Below are positions 11,086-24,135 of a stretch of 64,000 nucleotides of DNA, piece by piece. This DNA is from Gerris lacustris (Eukaryota > Arthropoda > Insecta > Hemiptera > Gerridae), in NCBI GenBank assembly GCA_951217055.1, contig OX578277.1:13818411-13882410 (forward strand), written 5' to 3'. Below the pieces are notes generated by a model. That model made no database searches and was not told the DNA's origin. It worked only from the letters and a program-made list of their open reading frames with translations. Position 1 is the first letter of the stretch; every line of letters starts with the position of its first letter. The translations under genes and the position numbers were made by a program.

Positions 11086-11814
11086 GAAAAAATTAATTTA
11101 AAAAAATAAGATTGAATTTATCGAGAGGCAACAATCGAAATCTTTTTTGTAATGTAAGGAGGAACAGTTAAAGAAATCTAATTAAATTGGACATTTCCGA
11201 TTTTTATAGAATAAATAACATATTCTTTAAAATTTTAAAAAGGGGGTGTAATAAAGTAGTGATTTTAATACTCAAGAACAAGAAACAATTATAATAAATA
11301 AATATAGTGTGTCAATCATTGTCTGACACTCTGCGTGTCAGTGTCGTGCCAAATATATATTTATGACAGGGGGAAAAAACAGGTCTTCACACAATGTATT
11401 TCTAATAACAATAACAAATAACCAGTTTTACTTAACCCTCTTCAGATTCTATATAGTTGTTTAGAGTGAAATATCACAAATGATAAGCAAACCCTTAATA
11501 AATAACATATTTACGAAGATTGAAAGCACATCCAACTCATTAAATATGGGACAAGTTTTTTAATTTACCCAGACCTTCTGAAAAATGTCCCTTTTCCCAA
11601 AAAACGGGACATTTTCGGCAACCGACGTGACGCCTTCAAAAGATTAAAATAATGGGACTGTCCCGGTCAAAACGGGACGTATGGTCCCCATGCCATTTTG
11701 GATGTGAACAGCTGATAATTTTGAGTTCGCTATATTTTTCCTGTATGCGCATCAAACGATCTTTAATACTGCAAAGTTTCATGTTTATATCTCTTTTGAT
11801 TTAACCACGGGCCC
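11086..11814. other. unassigned intron DNA
   Basis: Nothing recognised beyond a repeated GGGAC word (11577-11680), where AAAACGGGAC occurs twice. Confidence 0.35.
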
Positions 11815-11888
11815 CTATATTTCCAGTATAGTTGGTAGAGCGCTATACTGGAAATATAGAGGCCTGTGGTTCAAGTCCCTGCACTGGA
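11815..11888 (+). pseudogene. tRNA-like sequence with perfect 16-bp palindrome
   Basis: The stretch reads like a tRNA skeleton: TAGTTGGTAGAGCG (A-box-like), a 5-bp stem CTATA/TATAG around the 7-base loop CTGGAAA, and GGTTCAAGTCC (B-box). TCCAGTA and CACTGGA could pair as an acceptor stem with one mismatch. The T stem pairs poorly and no Ser-type long arm exists although the loop would read GGA. The 16-mer CTATATTTCCAGTATA (11815-11830) is repeated inverted at 11844-11859 around the A-box. This is better explained as a tRNA-derived pseudogene or SINE head than as a functional tRNA. Confidence 0.5.
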
Positions 11889-12284
11889 GTCTATTTTTCT
11901 CTGGCTGTCTCCCTTTTTTAATAATAATTATAATTTTATTTAAATTAAAATTTAAACTTTCCGTAGTACGAATACTACCTAAAACTTAAAAATAAGGGTT
12001 TCTTTTTTTAGGTTACACCGACGAAACCCTAAAAATTATATCCCAACTCTTTTCTTGTATAAACCCAAAAAGAGAATCCATAAAAGTTAAAGATTTTGGT
12101 TGGTTCAATTCTGAATAGTGTTTGTGTTTACATCACGTATGATTTAAGTCGTTAAGTTTGATTATAAATGTACAATAAGTCTACAATAAGGGTCCCAAAA
12201 ATTTTGAAAATATAACATCTGAAAAACGCGTTTTCATGCATTCTGAAGGTAAAATTTACCATAGGGCTCCACGGCATGATTAAA

Positions 12285-12420
12285 AAAATCACAGGGAAGT
12301 ACTTGCGTCCAAGTACTTTTAGGGTTTTGTAGATGATTAAGCATACCCGTTATGTAATTATGATTTTTTTTCTTCGATCCTAAGGGTCCCGGGTTCGATC
12401 CTCCGGGAGGTCACAATGTT
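12285..12420 (+). repeat. SINE-like fragment with pol III B-box
   Basis: GGGTTCGATCC at 12393-12403 matches the B-box consensus and is embedded in GTCCCGGGTTCGATCCTCC. An upstream A-box is not clear. The same B-box word occurs in the SINE-like repeats near 28216, 37431 and 40671. Confidence 0.35.
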
Positions 12421-12468
12421 TTTTATAGGTAATAACGACAAGATAAATTAAATTTTTTAGGAAATTTT

Positions 12469-13330
12469 CATCGCCCAACCATACGGTGTAACCATGAATC
12501 ATTTCAAAATTTTAAGACCAGCCATTATATAAAATTTGGGGGGGGGATTTTTTGGGGGTATATTTTGACTTATAAAACCAATAAAGAATTAAACATTTAA
12601 AAAAGCAAATATATATTTGTATCCTATTCTTCAGCAGCTTTCATTTGATACCCAACTCAAAATTTAAAAAAAATAAAATTTTGGGCGCACTCCAAATATT
12701 CGCGCACATAATTGGTAATTTTTAAAACCTGGGAATGAACTCCCGGAAATATCATCGCCCTACTATAAGGTATTAGTATGAAATATTTCGAAATTTTAGC
12801 ACCAGCCGATCTATAGTGGTTGGGGGGGGGGGATTTTTTTGGGGTATATTTTGATTTTTTTCCACTATAAGGAATGCAAATTTTAAAAATGCATATATAT
12901 ATTTGTGTCCTACTCTTCAGCAGCTTTCATTTAATACCCAACTCAAAGTATTAAAAAAATAAAATTTTGGGCGCACTTTACTTTTTCGCGCCCAAAATTA
13001 ACAATTTTTGAAAATTTGGGATGAACTCCCGGAATTTTCCTCGCCCCACAATAAGATATTAGCATAAATTATTTCAAAATTTTAGCGCCAGCCGATCTAT
13101 AGTGGTTAAGAGGGGGGGGACATTTTTTTTGGGGTATATTTTGATTTATTTAACCAATAAGGAATGCAACATTTAAAAAATCATATATATATATTTGTGT
13201 CCTACTCTTCAGCAGCTTTCATTTGATACCCTACTCAAAAATTAAAAAAAAATATAAATTTTTGAGTTTACCACATTTTTTCGAATTGCGCATGCGCAAA
13301 TCTAATTATGAACTTCTGTATATTTTTCCT
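12469..13330. repeat. threefold tandem repeat, unit about 285 bp
   Basis: Three diverged units start near 12469, 12752 and 13040. Each has ATCGCC-type start, a G-run followed by ATTTTTTGGGGGTATATTTT, an AT stretch, and CTCTTCAGCAGCTTTCATTT near its end. The same unit lies between the arms of the foldback element at 35419-36411 and, decayed and inverted, at 49060-49480. The array is therefore probably the amplified inner part of that element. Confidence 0.75.
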
Positions 13331-13850
13331 GTGGTTGGGTCAAAAAGTTGCACCAGTGTATCAAATTTCAGTACTTTCGCTTGAGCTTTGTTGAATATGG
13401 TGGATGTAGCGGTGATGTTACATTTACAGGATGAGAGAACTTTCTTGTGAACATTTGAAAATTTATACTAGATACTAGATACTTTATATTCCAAAGTCAA
13501 GAGACGTAAAAATAAATATATGCTCAGCTCCATGACACGTTTGGATAATTCGAGGTTATTAATGGAATGGAAGCCTTAGATATCACCAAACGTGCAAGAG
13601 AATTGATGAGTTTGTATCCCGAAGATCTTGGAGCCTGTTGTAGATGAGGGGTTTCATAGGAATCCTTTTTGGAGTAAAATACTGACAAAGAAATGAACTA
13701 GCATGACCTTGTTGGGCAATTTAATTTACTAAATACACCCAAAATACAAGATTTATACTTGCTTCTCAACTCTTCTTAAACACAAATCCATTCTCGCTCT
13801 AATTTCAAAACTTTCAGAAGCAATTAACTCACACTCAATTTCCTCTACAG

Positions 13851-13904
<54 letters not shown>
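13851..13904. repeat. poly(A) tract, 54 bases
   Basis: An uninterrupted run of A follows CTCTACAG and precedes GTATGTTTACC. It could be the tail of a retroposed copy read on the + strand, but no source element or target duplication was seen. Confidence 0.9.
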
Positions 13905-13907
<3 letters not shown>

Positions 13908-14431
13908 TGTTTACCTTAGAGCTTATTTATCTGCCTCCAGCCCGGCCGTCACCTGCGTTCCTCAAGCTGCAACACAAATTATTTTATTAAATAGTTTATT
14001 TAAAAGTATTATTCTGTGTTTTTTTGGTATTTTTTTATGTTTCATAATTACCAGGAAGAAAAATAAGTAAGTTACAGTATTAAGACCGGAAGTTACAGTT
14101 TTTATAAATATTCATGAAAGGGTGAATTCTCAAGCATTGTAGAAACCCGGGCCAATTTAAACCAGTGTTACCAACAAACTCCCTCCTCTCAAAGTGCATT
14201 GTCCCAACAAAATTACCCTAAATTATTGTTAACCTCTTTTTCCACCCTTACCTTTTATTAACAAAGTTAAACAAGATCAACCCTTAAATTAAAACCCTCT
14301 TCTTACTTTCTTGTATAAAATTTTAAGATAAAGTCATTTGAAAATTAAGAAAATTAAGAGTCAATGTGGCGACATCAACAGGTGGAAATATGAACTAATT
14401 AATAATTCTTCAAACGAAATTTTGGTGAAAC

Positions 14432-15179
<748 letters not shown>

Positions 15180-15332
15180 AGCTTTGGTTCAGACAATGTT
15201 ATCTAATTTTTTTGAGATTTTGAGTTACGCATAACTCTAGAATTCTTATGCATTGAAGCACAAACTTTCTTAGTATGTAAATAACTCAAAATCACAAAAA
15301 AATAGATACAATTGTCTGAATCAAAGCCCTCG
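15180..15332. repeat. small foldback element
   Basis: Arms of about 50 bp: GCTTTGGTTCAGACAATGTT at 15181 and its near-complement AATTGTCTGAATCAAAGC at 15311. Both continue into GATTTTGAGTTA-type sequence. The loop is about 45 bp. Confidence 0.65.
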
Positions 15333-15649
15333 CAAGGTAAGATTACAAATAGAATTTGTGGCAAGAACAGGATGAGATAGTAATCTTCTAGTCAGGTTAT
15401 ATAAAAAGCAATTTAAGTATGTATTTTGTTACAAAATATTGCAAATTTATTTTAGTTTCAGACAATAAGATGATTTTCAGCTTGAAGATGACCCAAAGAG
15501 GGGTTGGAATATTGCAAAAGTAACTTTGATTTTTCCCATAGACCCACCCCATAATATTTTACAGCGAGTGGAAGTCGAAAAAATGTGATGGGGAGCTAAT
15601 GCGTGGTCTGGACTTTAAAGTCGCTGACTGTAAACATGTGTTTCAACTC

Positions 15650-16100
15650 TCTACTAATTTTTTTCTCTCATACTTCATCCCCTGTTACTAAGTAAGTTAG
15701 ATTTAAACCTCTGTATCACTCCTACACTGACTCTTTCTCTTTCATAATTCATCCCTTCTTAATGAGTAGGTAAGATTTAAACCTCTGTGTCATTCCTACA
15801 CTGACTCTTTCTCTTTCATACTTCATCCCTTCTTAATGAGTAGGTAAGATTTAAACCTCTGTGTCACTCTTACACTGACTCATTCTCTTTCATACTTCAT
15901 CCCTTCTTAATGAGTAGGTAAGATTTAAACCTTTGTGTCATTCCTACACTGACTGTTTCTCTTTCATACTTCATCCCTTCTTAATGAGTAGGTAAGATTT
16001 AAACCTCTGTGTCACTCCTACACTGACTCTTTCTTTTTTATACTTCATCCCGTCTTACTGAGTAAGTCAGATCTAAAATCTGTTTAAACTTCCACACTGA
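15650..16100. repeat. 74-bp minisatellite upstream of exon 2
   Basis: About six units spaced 74 bp contain CTACACTGACTCTTTCTC, CTTCATCCCTTCTTAATGAG and TAGGTAAGATTTAAACC (starts near 15721, 15795, 15869). The outer units are more diverged than the central ones. The array ends about 140 bp before the exon 2 acceptor. Confidence 0.9.
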
Positions 16101-16241
16101 ATCTTTTTCTTTTAAAACTAATATCTGTTTTACTGAGTTTGTCAGACTTAAGCCTTAAACCTCTTGGAGTAAGCCAATTCATTAATATAATTATAAATTT
16201 CTCGTAAATACCTATCCTAATTATACCTAATTCTGTTTCAG

Positions 16242-16385
16242 AGGAGCTAAAGCTACTGGGCGGCGGGGGCCAGGGATCAGGCGTCTGCTTGGAAGACAGT
16301 CTAGGCAACAGGCTAAGAATTACCCCCTCCCTACCCCCAAACACGCCTCAATCCAGATACAACCTTCTAGTCTATAACGACCACG
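16242..16385 (+). CDS. internal coding exon 2 of an unidentified host gene
   Basis: Acceptor AATTCTGTTTCAG ends at 16241 and donor GTAAGC starts at 16386, enclosing 144 nt. With the one base carried over from exon 1 the frame is open throughout: QELKLLGGGGQGSGV, CLEDSLGNRLRITPS, then LPPNTPQSRYNLLVYNDH, and one spare G. GC content is far above the surroundings. The Gly-rich stretch and the Pro/Asn/Gln segment look like a loop between folded parts. The 3' phase (one base) fits the 62942 exon, where G+GC makes a Gly codon. No family was recognised. Confidence 0.78.
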
Positions 16386-17235
16386 GTAAGCACCAACACC
16401 ATAGTTAAACATTATGTTCCTTTATTGTTTGTGTGTTTACTACAAAAGGATTTGTAGTATATATTTTCAAGTTGTAATTGATTAGTATATAATAAATGCT
16501 TATCCAGAAATAGTTTGAACGTATCATCTTGATAAGATATCTTTATACCTACTAAAGGTCGACCAAGAAGTCATGAACACGGGAAAAACTGAAAGCTTAG
16601 CTTCGTTTAAAGTCGGAACTTCCGAGTATTGCCGAAGTCAGTACAGTCGGGTTCTAAGACAATACCCATTTCTAGTTTGTATGACATGCACAGTTATGTC
16701 AAATCTCACGAATAACAACAGGAAGGTTTCCAATCTGTTAGGTTTCCTGTTTTGTTTGTTTTTATACAGTACAAATTATAGTCACACCTGTCCTAAATCC
16801 AAATAAAATTCAGAAATAAAGAGGAAGAAAAAATAGATTAAGAAAGAAGAAAATCGATTTAAATTTAAAGAATATTATTATGAATAATCAATAAATAATA
16901 ATATAAAGATATTATCGTAAATTATTAGTGATTTCTTATTAGGTACAGTGTTGCCTGTTGCAAACAATATTAAAAAAAATATAGAAGTTATCAAAAATAA
17001 ACTTATTAATAACAAAAGAACAACACTGTGTTTTTTGACAGTGGTCTATTTTATTAAAATCTGACTATACATGACACCAAAACAACGACACTAGCGCACT
17101 CCTCAGATTTCCATGACTTCTTGGTCGACCTTTAGCATATTAAAGCAAGACCAGTCTGAACACGACATTCTTATAAGGAGGTAAGGTATGTAACATACCT
17201 TATTATTAATTATATAATACCTAACTCCATGAAAA
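16386..17235. other. start of giant intron, nothing recognised
   Basis: AT-rich DNA. The open frame at 16573-16806 has no recognisable domain and average composition for random AT-rich sequence. Confidence 0.4.
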
Positions 17236-17293
17236 AATACGTGTGGTATCGCGGGACACCCGTTAGGAACGAAGTTCCTTATGCTTTTCATTA

Positions 17294-17590
17294 GTAGTAG
17301 TAGTAGTAGTCTAGTACTTTCTACTAGGACGGGTAGGACGAACCACTTGTTCGAACCTTGCAATTAGGCCATCATTCAGGCCCTTTTAACGCCCCGCGGT
17401 AGAGAGTTCCAGCCACTTCACACATCATACATATGTACATTTGTACCGCCGAAGCGAGTATGATGTGATCAATAGTGAGCCATATAAATCAGAGTGTCAC
17501 GGCGAGGAATCGAACCCCGTCTCGTTCCACTCGAGATTCAGTGATGGCCGAGCAGACGTGGTTTAACTCACACGGCTACGCTAGCTCCCT
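17294..17590 (-). mobile_element. tRNA-derived SINE with target duplication
   Basis: Read on the minus strand it starts GGGAGCTAGCGTAGCCGTGT, contains the B-box GGGTTCGATTCC (near 17511-17500), has a body of about 200 bp and ends in a (TAC)n tail beside the duplication. A 13-bp target duplication ATGCTTTTCATTA is perfect (17281-17293 and 17591-17603). Such a long duplication and the simple tail are hallmarks of LINE-driven retroposition. It inserted into copy 2 of the GGAACG repeat, whose sequence continues on both sides. The family is not named. Confidence 0.85.
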
Positions 17591-18117
17591 ATGCTTTTCA
17601 TTAAATATAAATTATAAAATCACACAGCTAAGTATACGATGCTAACTAGTTATATACACGGAGATAGAAAAGAGACAAAATTAAAAGTCACTAACTATAT
17701 GTACTTAGCGAAGTTGGGGCAAAATCAAAAGAAAAGCATTTTTTTATCATTGAAGCGAGCGTCTTGCAATAAATAGGTATTGAATATTGAGAAAAAGTTT
17801 ATAATGTTGAGATGATAGTTAAAGAGGATGGTTGTAGTAGAGTGAGGGAACAGGACTGTTTCCTACCCCTCACGCCTATCAATTTAAAATATTAGGCCTA
17901 CTCAATTTAAAATATTATAAAATATATTACTTAGACGATGGGGATGAAGTTTTATTAAAATCATTACGCTAGAACGTAGATATCAGTAAAAACGTTGTTT
18001 TCTCTTTAATAAATTTAGCGATATTATAACACTTCATAGCGGTGTCGGTGTTGGTTTTACTAAAAACAATTATTTATAAAAGTTGTTTCTCTCAATTAAA
18101 AGATGAAGTTAGCATTT

Positions 18118-18846
18118 TTAGGGTCCGTAGGCAAAACCAAGGACCCTTATATTTTCCTGCGTGTGTCTGTCCGTCCGTCCTCTCGCGTGCTCTCACGGCT
18201 ACACCTTTTGTCCGATCACTTTGAAATTTGGCATGTATGTGCCTTGTACCTGCTCACATATTTTAAAAATATAGCGACTTAAAAAAAAATATTTTTAAAA
18301 AACATTAGGGTAAAAAAACTTAAGGGTTAAATTTTTTTTATTTGTTTTCGACACCGTGAGGGGTATCATATGAAAGGGTACGTCGAGCTGATTACAAAAA
18401 TATATAATTTTTTGGATATAACTTTGAAAGGGAGAGCGTAGGCAAGTTTGAAGTGGGTGTGAAACGTGTCCCCCCCCCCCCTCTATCTCGCTTATGTGAA
18501 GTGCAAAAAATCTTGAAAAAATGCCTGAACATTTTTCGACCAAAAGTAAAGATACCACTTTTTGGAAATTTCGAAAAAAATATTATTTTATTTTTTATTG
18601 ACAAAATACGTTTTTTTTTTATAATTATGGTCTTTTCGATGTATTTATATGGTTGTAGTCCGGTTCAGTGGCAAAAAAAATACTTTATCAGAGTGTGTTT
18701 TGAGAATATCAGACCCTTAGAATGGTTCAAAGTAAGCTTTTTAGCATTTTAAAAGAACACTGTTTATACACTTTACAGTTAAAAACTATATAGTGTGGCC
18801 TACGGACCCTCGCTGTGTGCTGACCAGCACACACTTGACCTGTTTT
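18118..18846 (+). repeat. AGGGTCC-ended dispersed element, copy A
   Basis: It begins AGGGTCCGTAGGCAAAACCA with an AGGGTCC/GGACCCT mini-hairpin and ends with GCCTACGGACCCTCGC plus the hairpin GTGTGCTGACCAGCACAC and ACTTGACCTGTTT. Copy B (38266-38988) is the same element inverted and copy C (42408-43005) is a decayed inverted one. All three contain a homopolymer C or G run next to TCTATCTCGCTTA. Open frames here (18453-18752 and minus-strand ones) are mirrored in copy B without protein conservation, so it is non-coding. Confidence 0.75.
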
Positions 18847-19101
18847 CTTTATGAAAAGCTTTCATTTACGCGAGCGTTGCGCGCGAACACTTGGGCGGAT
18901 AACAATGTCCAATGAACTCGTCCTGGGCATTGGTAAAATGAACGTGTATACCAAATTTCAACTAAATCGGTCGTCATTTACTCAAGTTATCGTCATCGTT
19001 CGATTTCGTGACGATTGGTTTTGTGATGGTCGGTTTTGAAACTGTCGATTATCGGGCTACAGACGCTGTAACGTTCCATAAGGAATTTCGTTTCAAAAAA
19101 G

Positions 19102-19104
<3 letters not shown>

Positions 19105-19145
<41 letters not shown>
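19105..19145. repeat. (AT)n microsatellite
   Basis: A pure AT run directly after the GGAACG repeat end. Confidence 0.95.
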
Positions 19146-19149
<4 letters not shown>

Positions 19150-19463
19150 CATCGCTATTATCTTTTATGTAACAACGAAAGAAAAAAACTCATTTCAATT
19201 ATGGTCTTGAGACATTTAGCGTGGAGATCTCACGCCAGTTTATTTTTCCACCCATTTCCCCATTTTCTTTTTCTTTACACAATAAAAATAAGATGCTATG
19301 TGGTAGAAGAACTTCCCCCACATCACCTGTTGAAAACTAAACGATCTTCAACCTTCAACCTTTTCTATTACTTCCACTGGGTTGGGTAGAGGGGGTAAAA
19401 AACCAGGAGAAGCTTAGAATCACGGATTTTGGGGCCCCCATTACATACATACATACACACACC

Positions 19464-19466
<3 letters not shown>

Positions 19467-19529
<63 letters not shown>
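19467..19529. repeat. (AT)n microsatellite with (CATA)n start
   Basis: CATACATACATACACACACC (from about 19444) leads into about 62 bp of pure AT. Confidence 0.95.
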
Positions 19530-19531
<2 letters not shown>

Positions 19532-22037
19532 ATAGCTTATAAAAGTCTGATATAACTCCTTAAAAAAAACCTCTATACTAAAACCTACACGGTGTTTCTC
19601 CTCCAAAAAATGATTTTCGATTCTATTCCCATCCCCTTACGAGCCTCTGCTTTTTCTATTCCCAAGAGTGATTCTGAAATTCTCAATAGCCCTCTTCCCC
19701 CTTCTCTCCAGCGTCTGAAATTTGAATAGAACCCATTGCCAATACACACACAAAAAATATAGAAAAAAATATGATAGGATGGGATATTAGGTATGAAATA
19801 TGTAATTCCTCTGTACGTGAGTATAATTCATGTATGGCGGATTATGTTATGAAATTGTTTTCTCATATAATAATAATAATCCGAGAGAAGAATACGTCTA
19901 AACGGATGACACGGGCACGTGTTCGCTCTATCACAGTGGCGTAAAAAGCGCCCACGCTTCTCCCCATTACGGGGGGGGGGGGCTACTCTAGAGGGGCACC
20001 GAAAAAAATGAATATCCAATAATACGTATGTAAGAATAAAAATGTACAACTACAGTCTGAGCGCGCGAATAGGAATCAAAGAGGGAAACAAAAATGGACT
20101 AAACATTGCGGTAAACTATCTGACTCCGAAACCTGCGCGACTAACTGACTGTTTTCACTTGGTCACCCCACTTTGGCTACACTGTCCAATTCTCGCGACT
20201 TTGTTGGCAATATATTGCAGAAGAAATCTTTGTTGGAGATATGTGACATACTCATTTCTCATATTATTGATTTCATGACAGAAATCCAATTTCTTTGGCA
20301 ATAAACAATCCCTGTAATTTCTCTAAAGACGAATGTTTACAAAAAATTACCTGCACGTCTTTTTATCTGCCTCCAACCCGGCTATCAACTGCTTCCCTTA
20401 AGCCAACGCAACACCATCGTCATCGTTACCGATGACGATAACTTAAGTAAAAGCTGACCGCATTAGTTGAAATTTGGTACACTGATTTTTGGAATCTCTA
20501 TCTGAATCGGAATCAGCTTGCACTCGTGCCACACCCTTAAGCCGCGATAATGCAGGACAGCTTCTAATAAGGTGAGAAGAGATTCCGTTCTCTTCCTTTT
20601 ACAACTTATACCCTGGGTTTCAGCCAGCACCAAGCAGGTGAAAATGTCAATTCAACAAACAGTTAAAAACCTTCCAACATGGTTTTTCTAAGCGATGACA
20701 GTAATTTGGTAAGATCAGACTATTCCCAAATCATCAATTTATCTTGTTTAAGCGGCTATAAATCCACTATTTGCTTCCGAGCTTACCGAAGGTAACGGAA
20801 AACGTTCCGAAGAACTTTTTAAGGTCTCCGATTTCAAAAATTCCAATACAGAAAGCCGTTTCAGACATCAGGAAACATTTTTGGTTCCGTGTCTGTGGGA
20901 CTGTCGCTCAATTTTTACGAATTGGATGGTAGGTCATAATTAACCCATTGTTGGTCCCATATAAATTTCAAACTTCAATGCCTTCTTTCTTACTTCTCTT
21001 CCACATGCGAACAAACATACATTTATTTACACCTATATCATCAAAAGCAATTATCTGATTTTTATGAAATTTGGATGGTTTGTCGAAAGTAGCCTGCAGA
21101 TGACCCCAGATTAATTTCAACCATCTGTGCTCCTTACATTTTGCTAAATTGATACTTTAATTAATGTAAAAAAAAACAATTTTGACAGTTTTAAAAAACC
21201 AGGGAAAATTAAATAAATTTGACAATAATAGGTTTTAATAGAATAAAATCATTAAAGTATACAAAATAGAACGCGAGGAAGCTATGTGCCACACTAATTA
21301 GCAATTTTTTAATGCTGTTAAAATATCTTTTATTAAAAGGGATGAAATAGGAGATCATGTATCTTTTATCAATAGCTAGCCCTCCACAAAAATCACATTA
21401 TAAATACCTACCTTTGTATAAAAGGTCTATAACACATGCTAAAAGCCTTTTGTACACGCATGCAATGCTATAGAGGTATTTTTTTTCATACATATATTTG
21501 TTCAGTATAGATTTTATCGGGGGAAAAAAATGTTTTCAAGAGAACTAAAGTAATATTACACTCTTCATTGTATGTGGAGGTTATTATAAGGTTATTATTT
21601 GAAAAGAGGGTTATTTTTTCAAAGTAACTAATAGGGGTATTGTTGATACAGCAACAAGTGCCTCATAAACCATGATATCCACCCTTTCTTGTTGCAACAT
21701 TCGTGTTTGTTCGGCTATTTTCGTGTTAATTTTTTTGTGTGTTTGATCGATCTCATCCCCCCCTCTAGCAGTATTTTAAAGGCCGGCATAATTATATCAA
21801 CAAGTATCAGTAGGAAAACCCCTATTTTCCATTGCACGTGTTGTGAAGCGACACGGGGAGTAATTTTAGTAGTCACGTAACATTTGATAACAACAAAATT
21901 TGATAATTTAATTAACCTTAATTGAAATGTTTCATTTTTTCTATTATCTAATTTAATATAATGGCTGAATCTAATTATTATCATTTTTATTTCTAATTTA
22001 AATAATTTGTGGTATATATTTTTTTTTTCTCTTTCAA

Positions 22038-22040
<3 letters not shown>
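19530..22040. other. unassigned intron DNA
   Basis: No gene or RNA gene was recognised. A stretch at 20358-20410 (TTTATCTGCCTCCAACCCGG and following) is about 60 bp similar to 13926-13975, so at least one unclassified repeat is present. Short open frames have no recognisable domain. A run of 12 G occurs near 19970. Confidence 0.4.

Positions 22041-22043
<3 letters not shown>

Positions 22044-22120
<77 letters not shown>
22044..22120. repeat. (AT)n microsatellite
   Basis: About 77 bp of AT dinucleotides, running into the repeat that starts TACTAGATATATACCCGTGC. Confidence 0.95.
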
Positions 22121-22121
<1 letters not shown>

Positions 22122-22122
<1 letters not shown>

Positions 22123-22960
22123 CTAGATATATACCCGTGCTTCGCTTGAAGTGTTTTATTATTAATTTGATGGGTTCATAAACTTCTATCAAGAAACATT
22201 TAAATGATTTACTAAGCGAAAATATCCAGATTCTATCCCTCCCCCTTATTTCTATAACCCCTACCCTTTGATATGAAAATTTGCAAATATCCCAAATTAG
22301 TAATTGATTCCGACTAACTTTCCGGGAAAAGCAGCGGTATTTTCCTTCTGTATCCCCCCGTCCCCCGTGTCTTTTCACATCCCTGGGTAGAAATTGGAAT
22401 TATCTTTTATTAATATATATGCTTACATCCAAAATAGGAGCCATTTTGCAAATATTAACTTCCTAACTTTAGAAGATCAGTCTGGGCTCAATCTCCCTCT
22501 TTTCTTACTTTGTCCCTATGTTTCACTTGAGGATAAAATTTTAGAAAATTCCTATTGGCAGTTATCAATATAATTTAGAAATTACCATACTACTACGTGT
22601 ACACTGGTAGATTTTATTTCAGCGTTAAAAGAAGTGGTGATAATTATGCGTAAGTAAATGTTTAGGCATGGTAAAATTTTTTGACTGTGGTTGAAAACTT
22701 ATTTCTTTAACAGTTCTTCCTACAGAATTTTCACAAAACGTACCATATTATCTGTAAATTTTGAAATCTATTTAGAAGATCCATTCCTCACCCCATAAAG
22801 AGCTACCAAAAAGTTATTTAGCCTGTACTACTCGCAGAATTGAGCTTAACATTGTACCCAAAACCCAACAAAATCTGATCAGCCGTTTGGACGTGATAGA
22901 CGCACAAATTGACAACATATATAAAATTTTCTAAACTTAAATTCGTTATCAGGACTACTC
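22122..22960. repeat. ACCCGTGCTTCGC-type dispersed repeat
   Basis: It starts ATATACCCGTGCTTCGCTTG after the AT tract and ends in a segment with ATCAGCCGTTTGGACGTGAT, a word order common in insect non-coding repeats. Part of it (22164-22420) is duplicated, diverged, at 24640-24860; both share TTCATAAACT and AGTAATTGATTCCGACTA. No protein is visible. Confidence 0.5.
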
Positions 22961-23738
22961 ATTTTAGAGGAAATACAAAATTTGAGCTCAATCGGATAAA
23001 TACACAGGCACCACTCCAATCTTATACTCAGTATGTCCCCAGTTTGAGTTGCCTATAGGTGTAAATAACAAAAAATTTAATACTTCGAAAAAAGGTTTCT
23101 CTTTATAAAACATTATGCTTGTTTGAAAACGAAGATTAATAGTACAAAAATGTCTGTACCCAAAAAGTACAAATCACTAATTTTATCCAAGACAAAGTGT
23201 AATTATATTTGGGATTTTCACGAATAGGCAACCCAAACTGAGGACAGTAGGAGGGGGTAATTTATGACATATTTTTTTTTTACTTTTTCGTGACATAAAT
23301 CACCTTATGATATTAAATAAAGAATTTTATAAAGAGTAACATTTTATCGAAAAATTAAAAATAACCCCACTTTACTCTTGATACTATTTTAGAAAATTGT
23401 AATTTTTGGGTGTAGTTTACATAGTACGAAATTTTTAATATGATAATTCTTCATTTCAAAACAAGCAAAAATCATAATAAACAGTAACTTTCTTCTCGAA
23501 AAAGGAAATTTTATGTAATTTACACTTATAGGCAACTCGAACTGAGGACATACTGTACATTGTACATTTAAGATATGGCTCCAAAACAATGTCTTAAAAT
23601 AAGCAATGTTTCAAAAGATGTAGATTCAAGTTTTTAAAATCATAATATATTATATTGAATATTGAGTTCTCATTCGACGCAAAATTCGAATTTCTCCAAA
23701 GTGTTTTTAGTAAGAGCAGTTGTTATTGACAATTTTTA

Positions 23739-24103
23739 ACAAGTAAGGCGCGCTTCACGTAAGTACGTGAGGCGATAATCGCCGGTTTCTGTACGATTAA
23801 ATTAAAATTATTAAGTGTAATAGTTGCATATCCTTATTCTACACTTCAAGACCTTTAAATTGATGTATAACATGTCATGGTGACTAAAAACTTTTTTAAG
23901 TCGTCCGCCATATTGGCCACCATCTTGGAAATATTAAGTGTGAAAAATCTAAAAAGTGTCCAGTTGTCACAAATGCCGAGATGCACCAGTGTGCCGAATT
24001 TCATGTTCCAAGCTATAGTAGTTTATGAATTAAAACAAGTCAACGGACAGACAGACAGACAGAGCCATTATGTAAGGCTTCTTTTCGTACTTTGTACAGA
24101 AAC
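23739..24103 (-). repeat. left arm of a head-to-head inverted repeat pair
   Basis: The arm runs from AACAAGTAAGGCGCGCTTCA to TTTGTACAGAAAC and is the inverse of 24136-24524, with 32 bp between them. It contains the hairpin words CACGTAAGTACGTG and GGCGATAATCGCC and an AAGATGGCGGCC-type block. A third copy lies at 25059-25331 and is resumed at 27702. Confidence 0.85.
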
Positions 24104-24135
24104 ATAAAATGAACGTCAAAAAGGGTGTTTTTTTA

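Larger units (their letters stand above)
17236..19104 (+). mobile_element. GGAACG-ended dispersed repeat, copy 2, with two nested insertions
   Basis: It begins CGTGTGGTATCGCGGGACAC, then GGAACGAAGTTCCTTATG, and ends CCATAAGGAATTTCGTTTC, matching the reverse complement of 4440-5099. Two blocks absent from copies 1 and 3 interrupt it: a tRNA-derived SINE (17294-17590) and an AGGGTCC-ended element (about 18118-18846). Without them it would be about 0.85 kb. A block with GCGAGCGTTGCGCGCG-like words near 18870 is common to all three copies. Confidence 0.7.

Noticed and set aside
17240..17603. Functional tRNA gene on the minus strand
   Set aside because: A B-box is present, but the target duplication and tail show a SINE and the cloverleaf is not complete.
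18392..18752. Frames on both strands, mirrored at 38515-38829
   Set aside because: These are readings of the AGGGTCC element; homopolymer runs shift the frame between copies.
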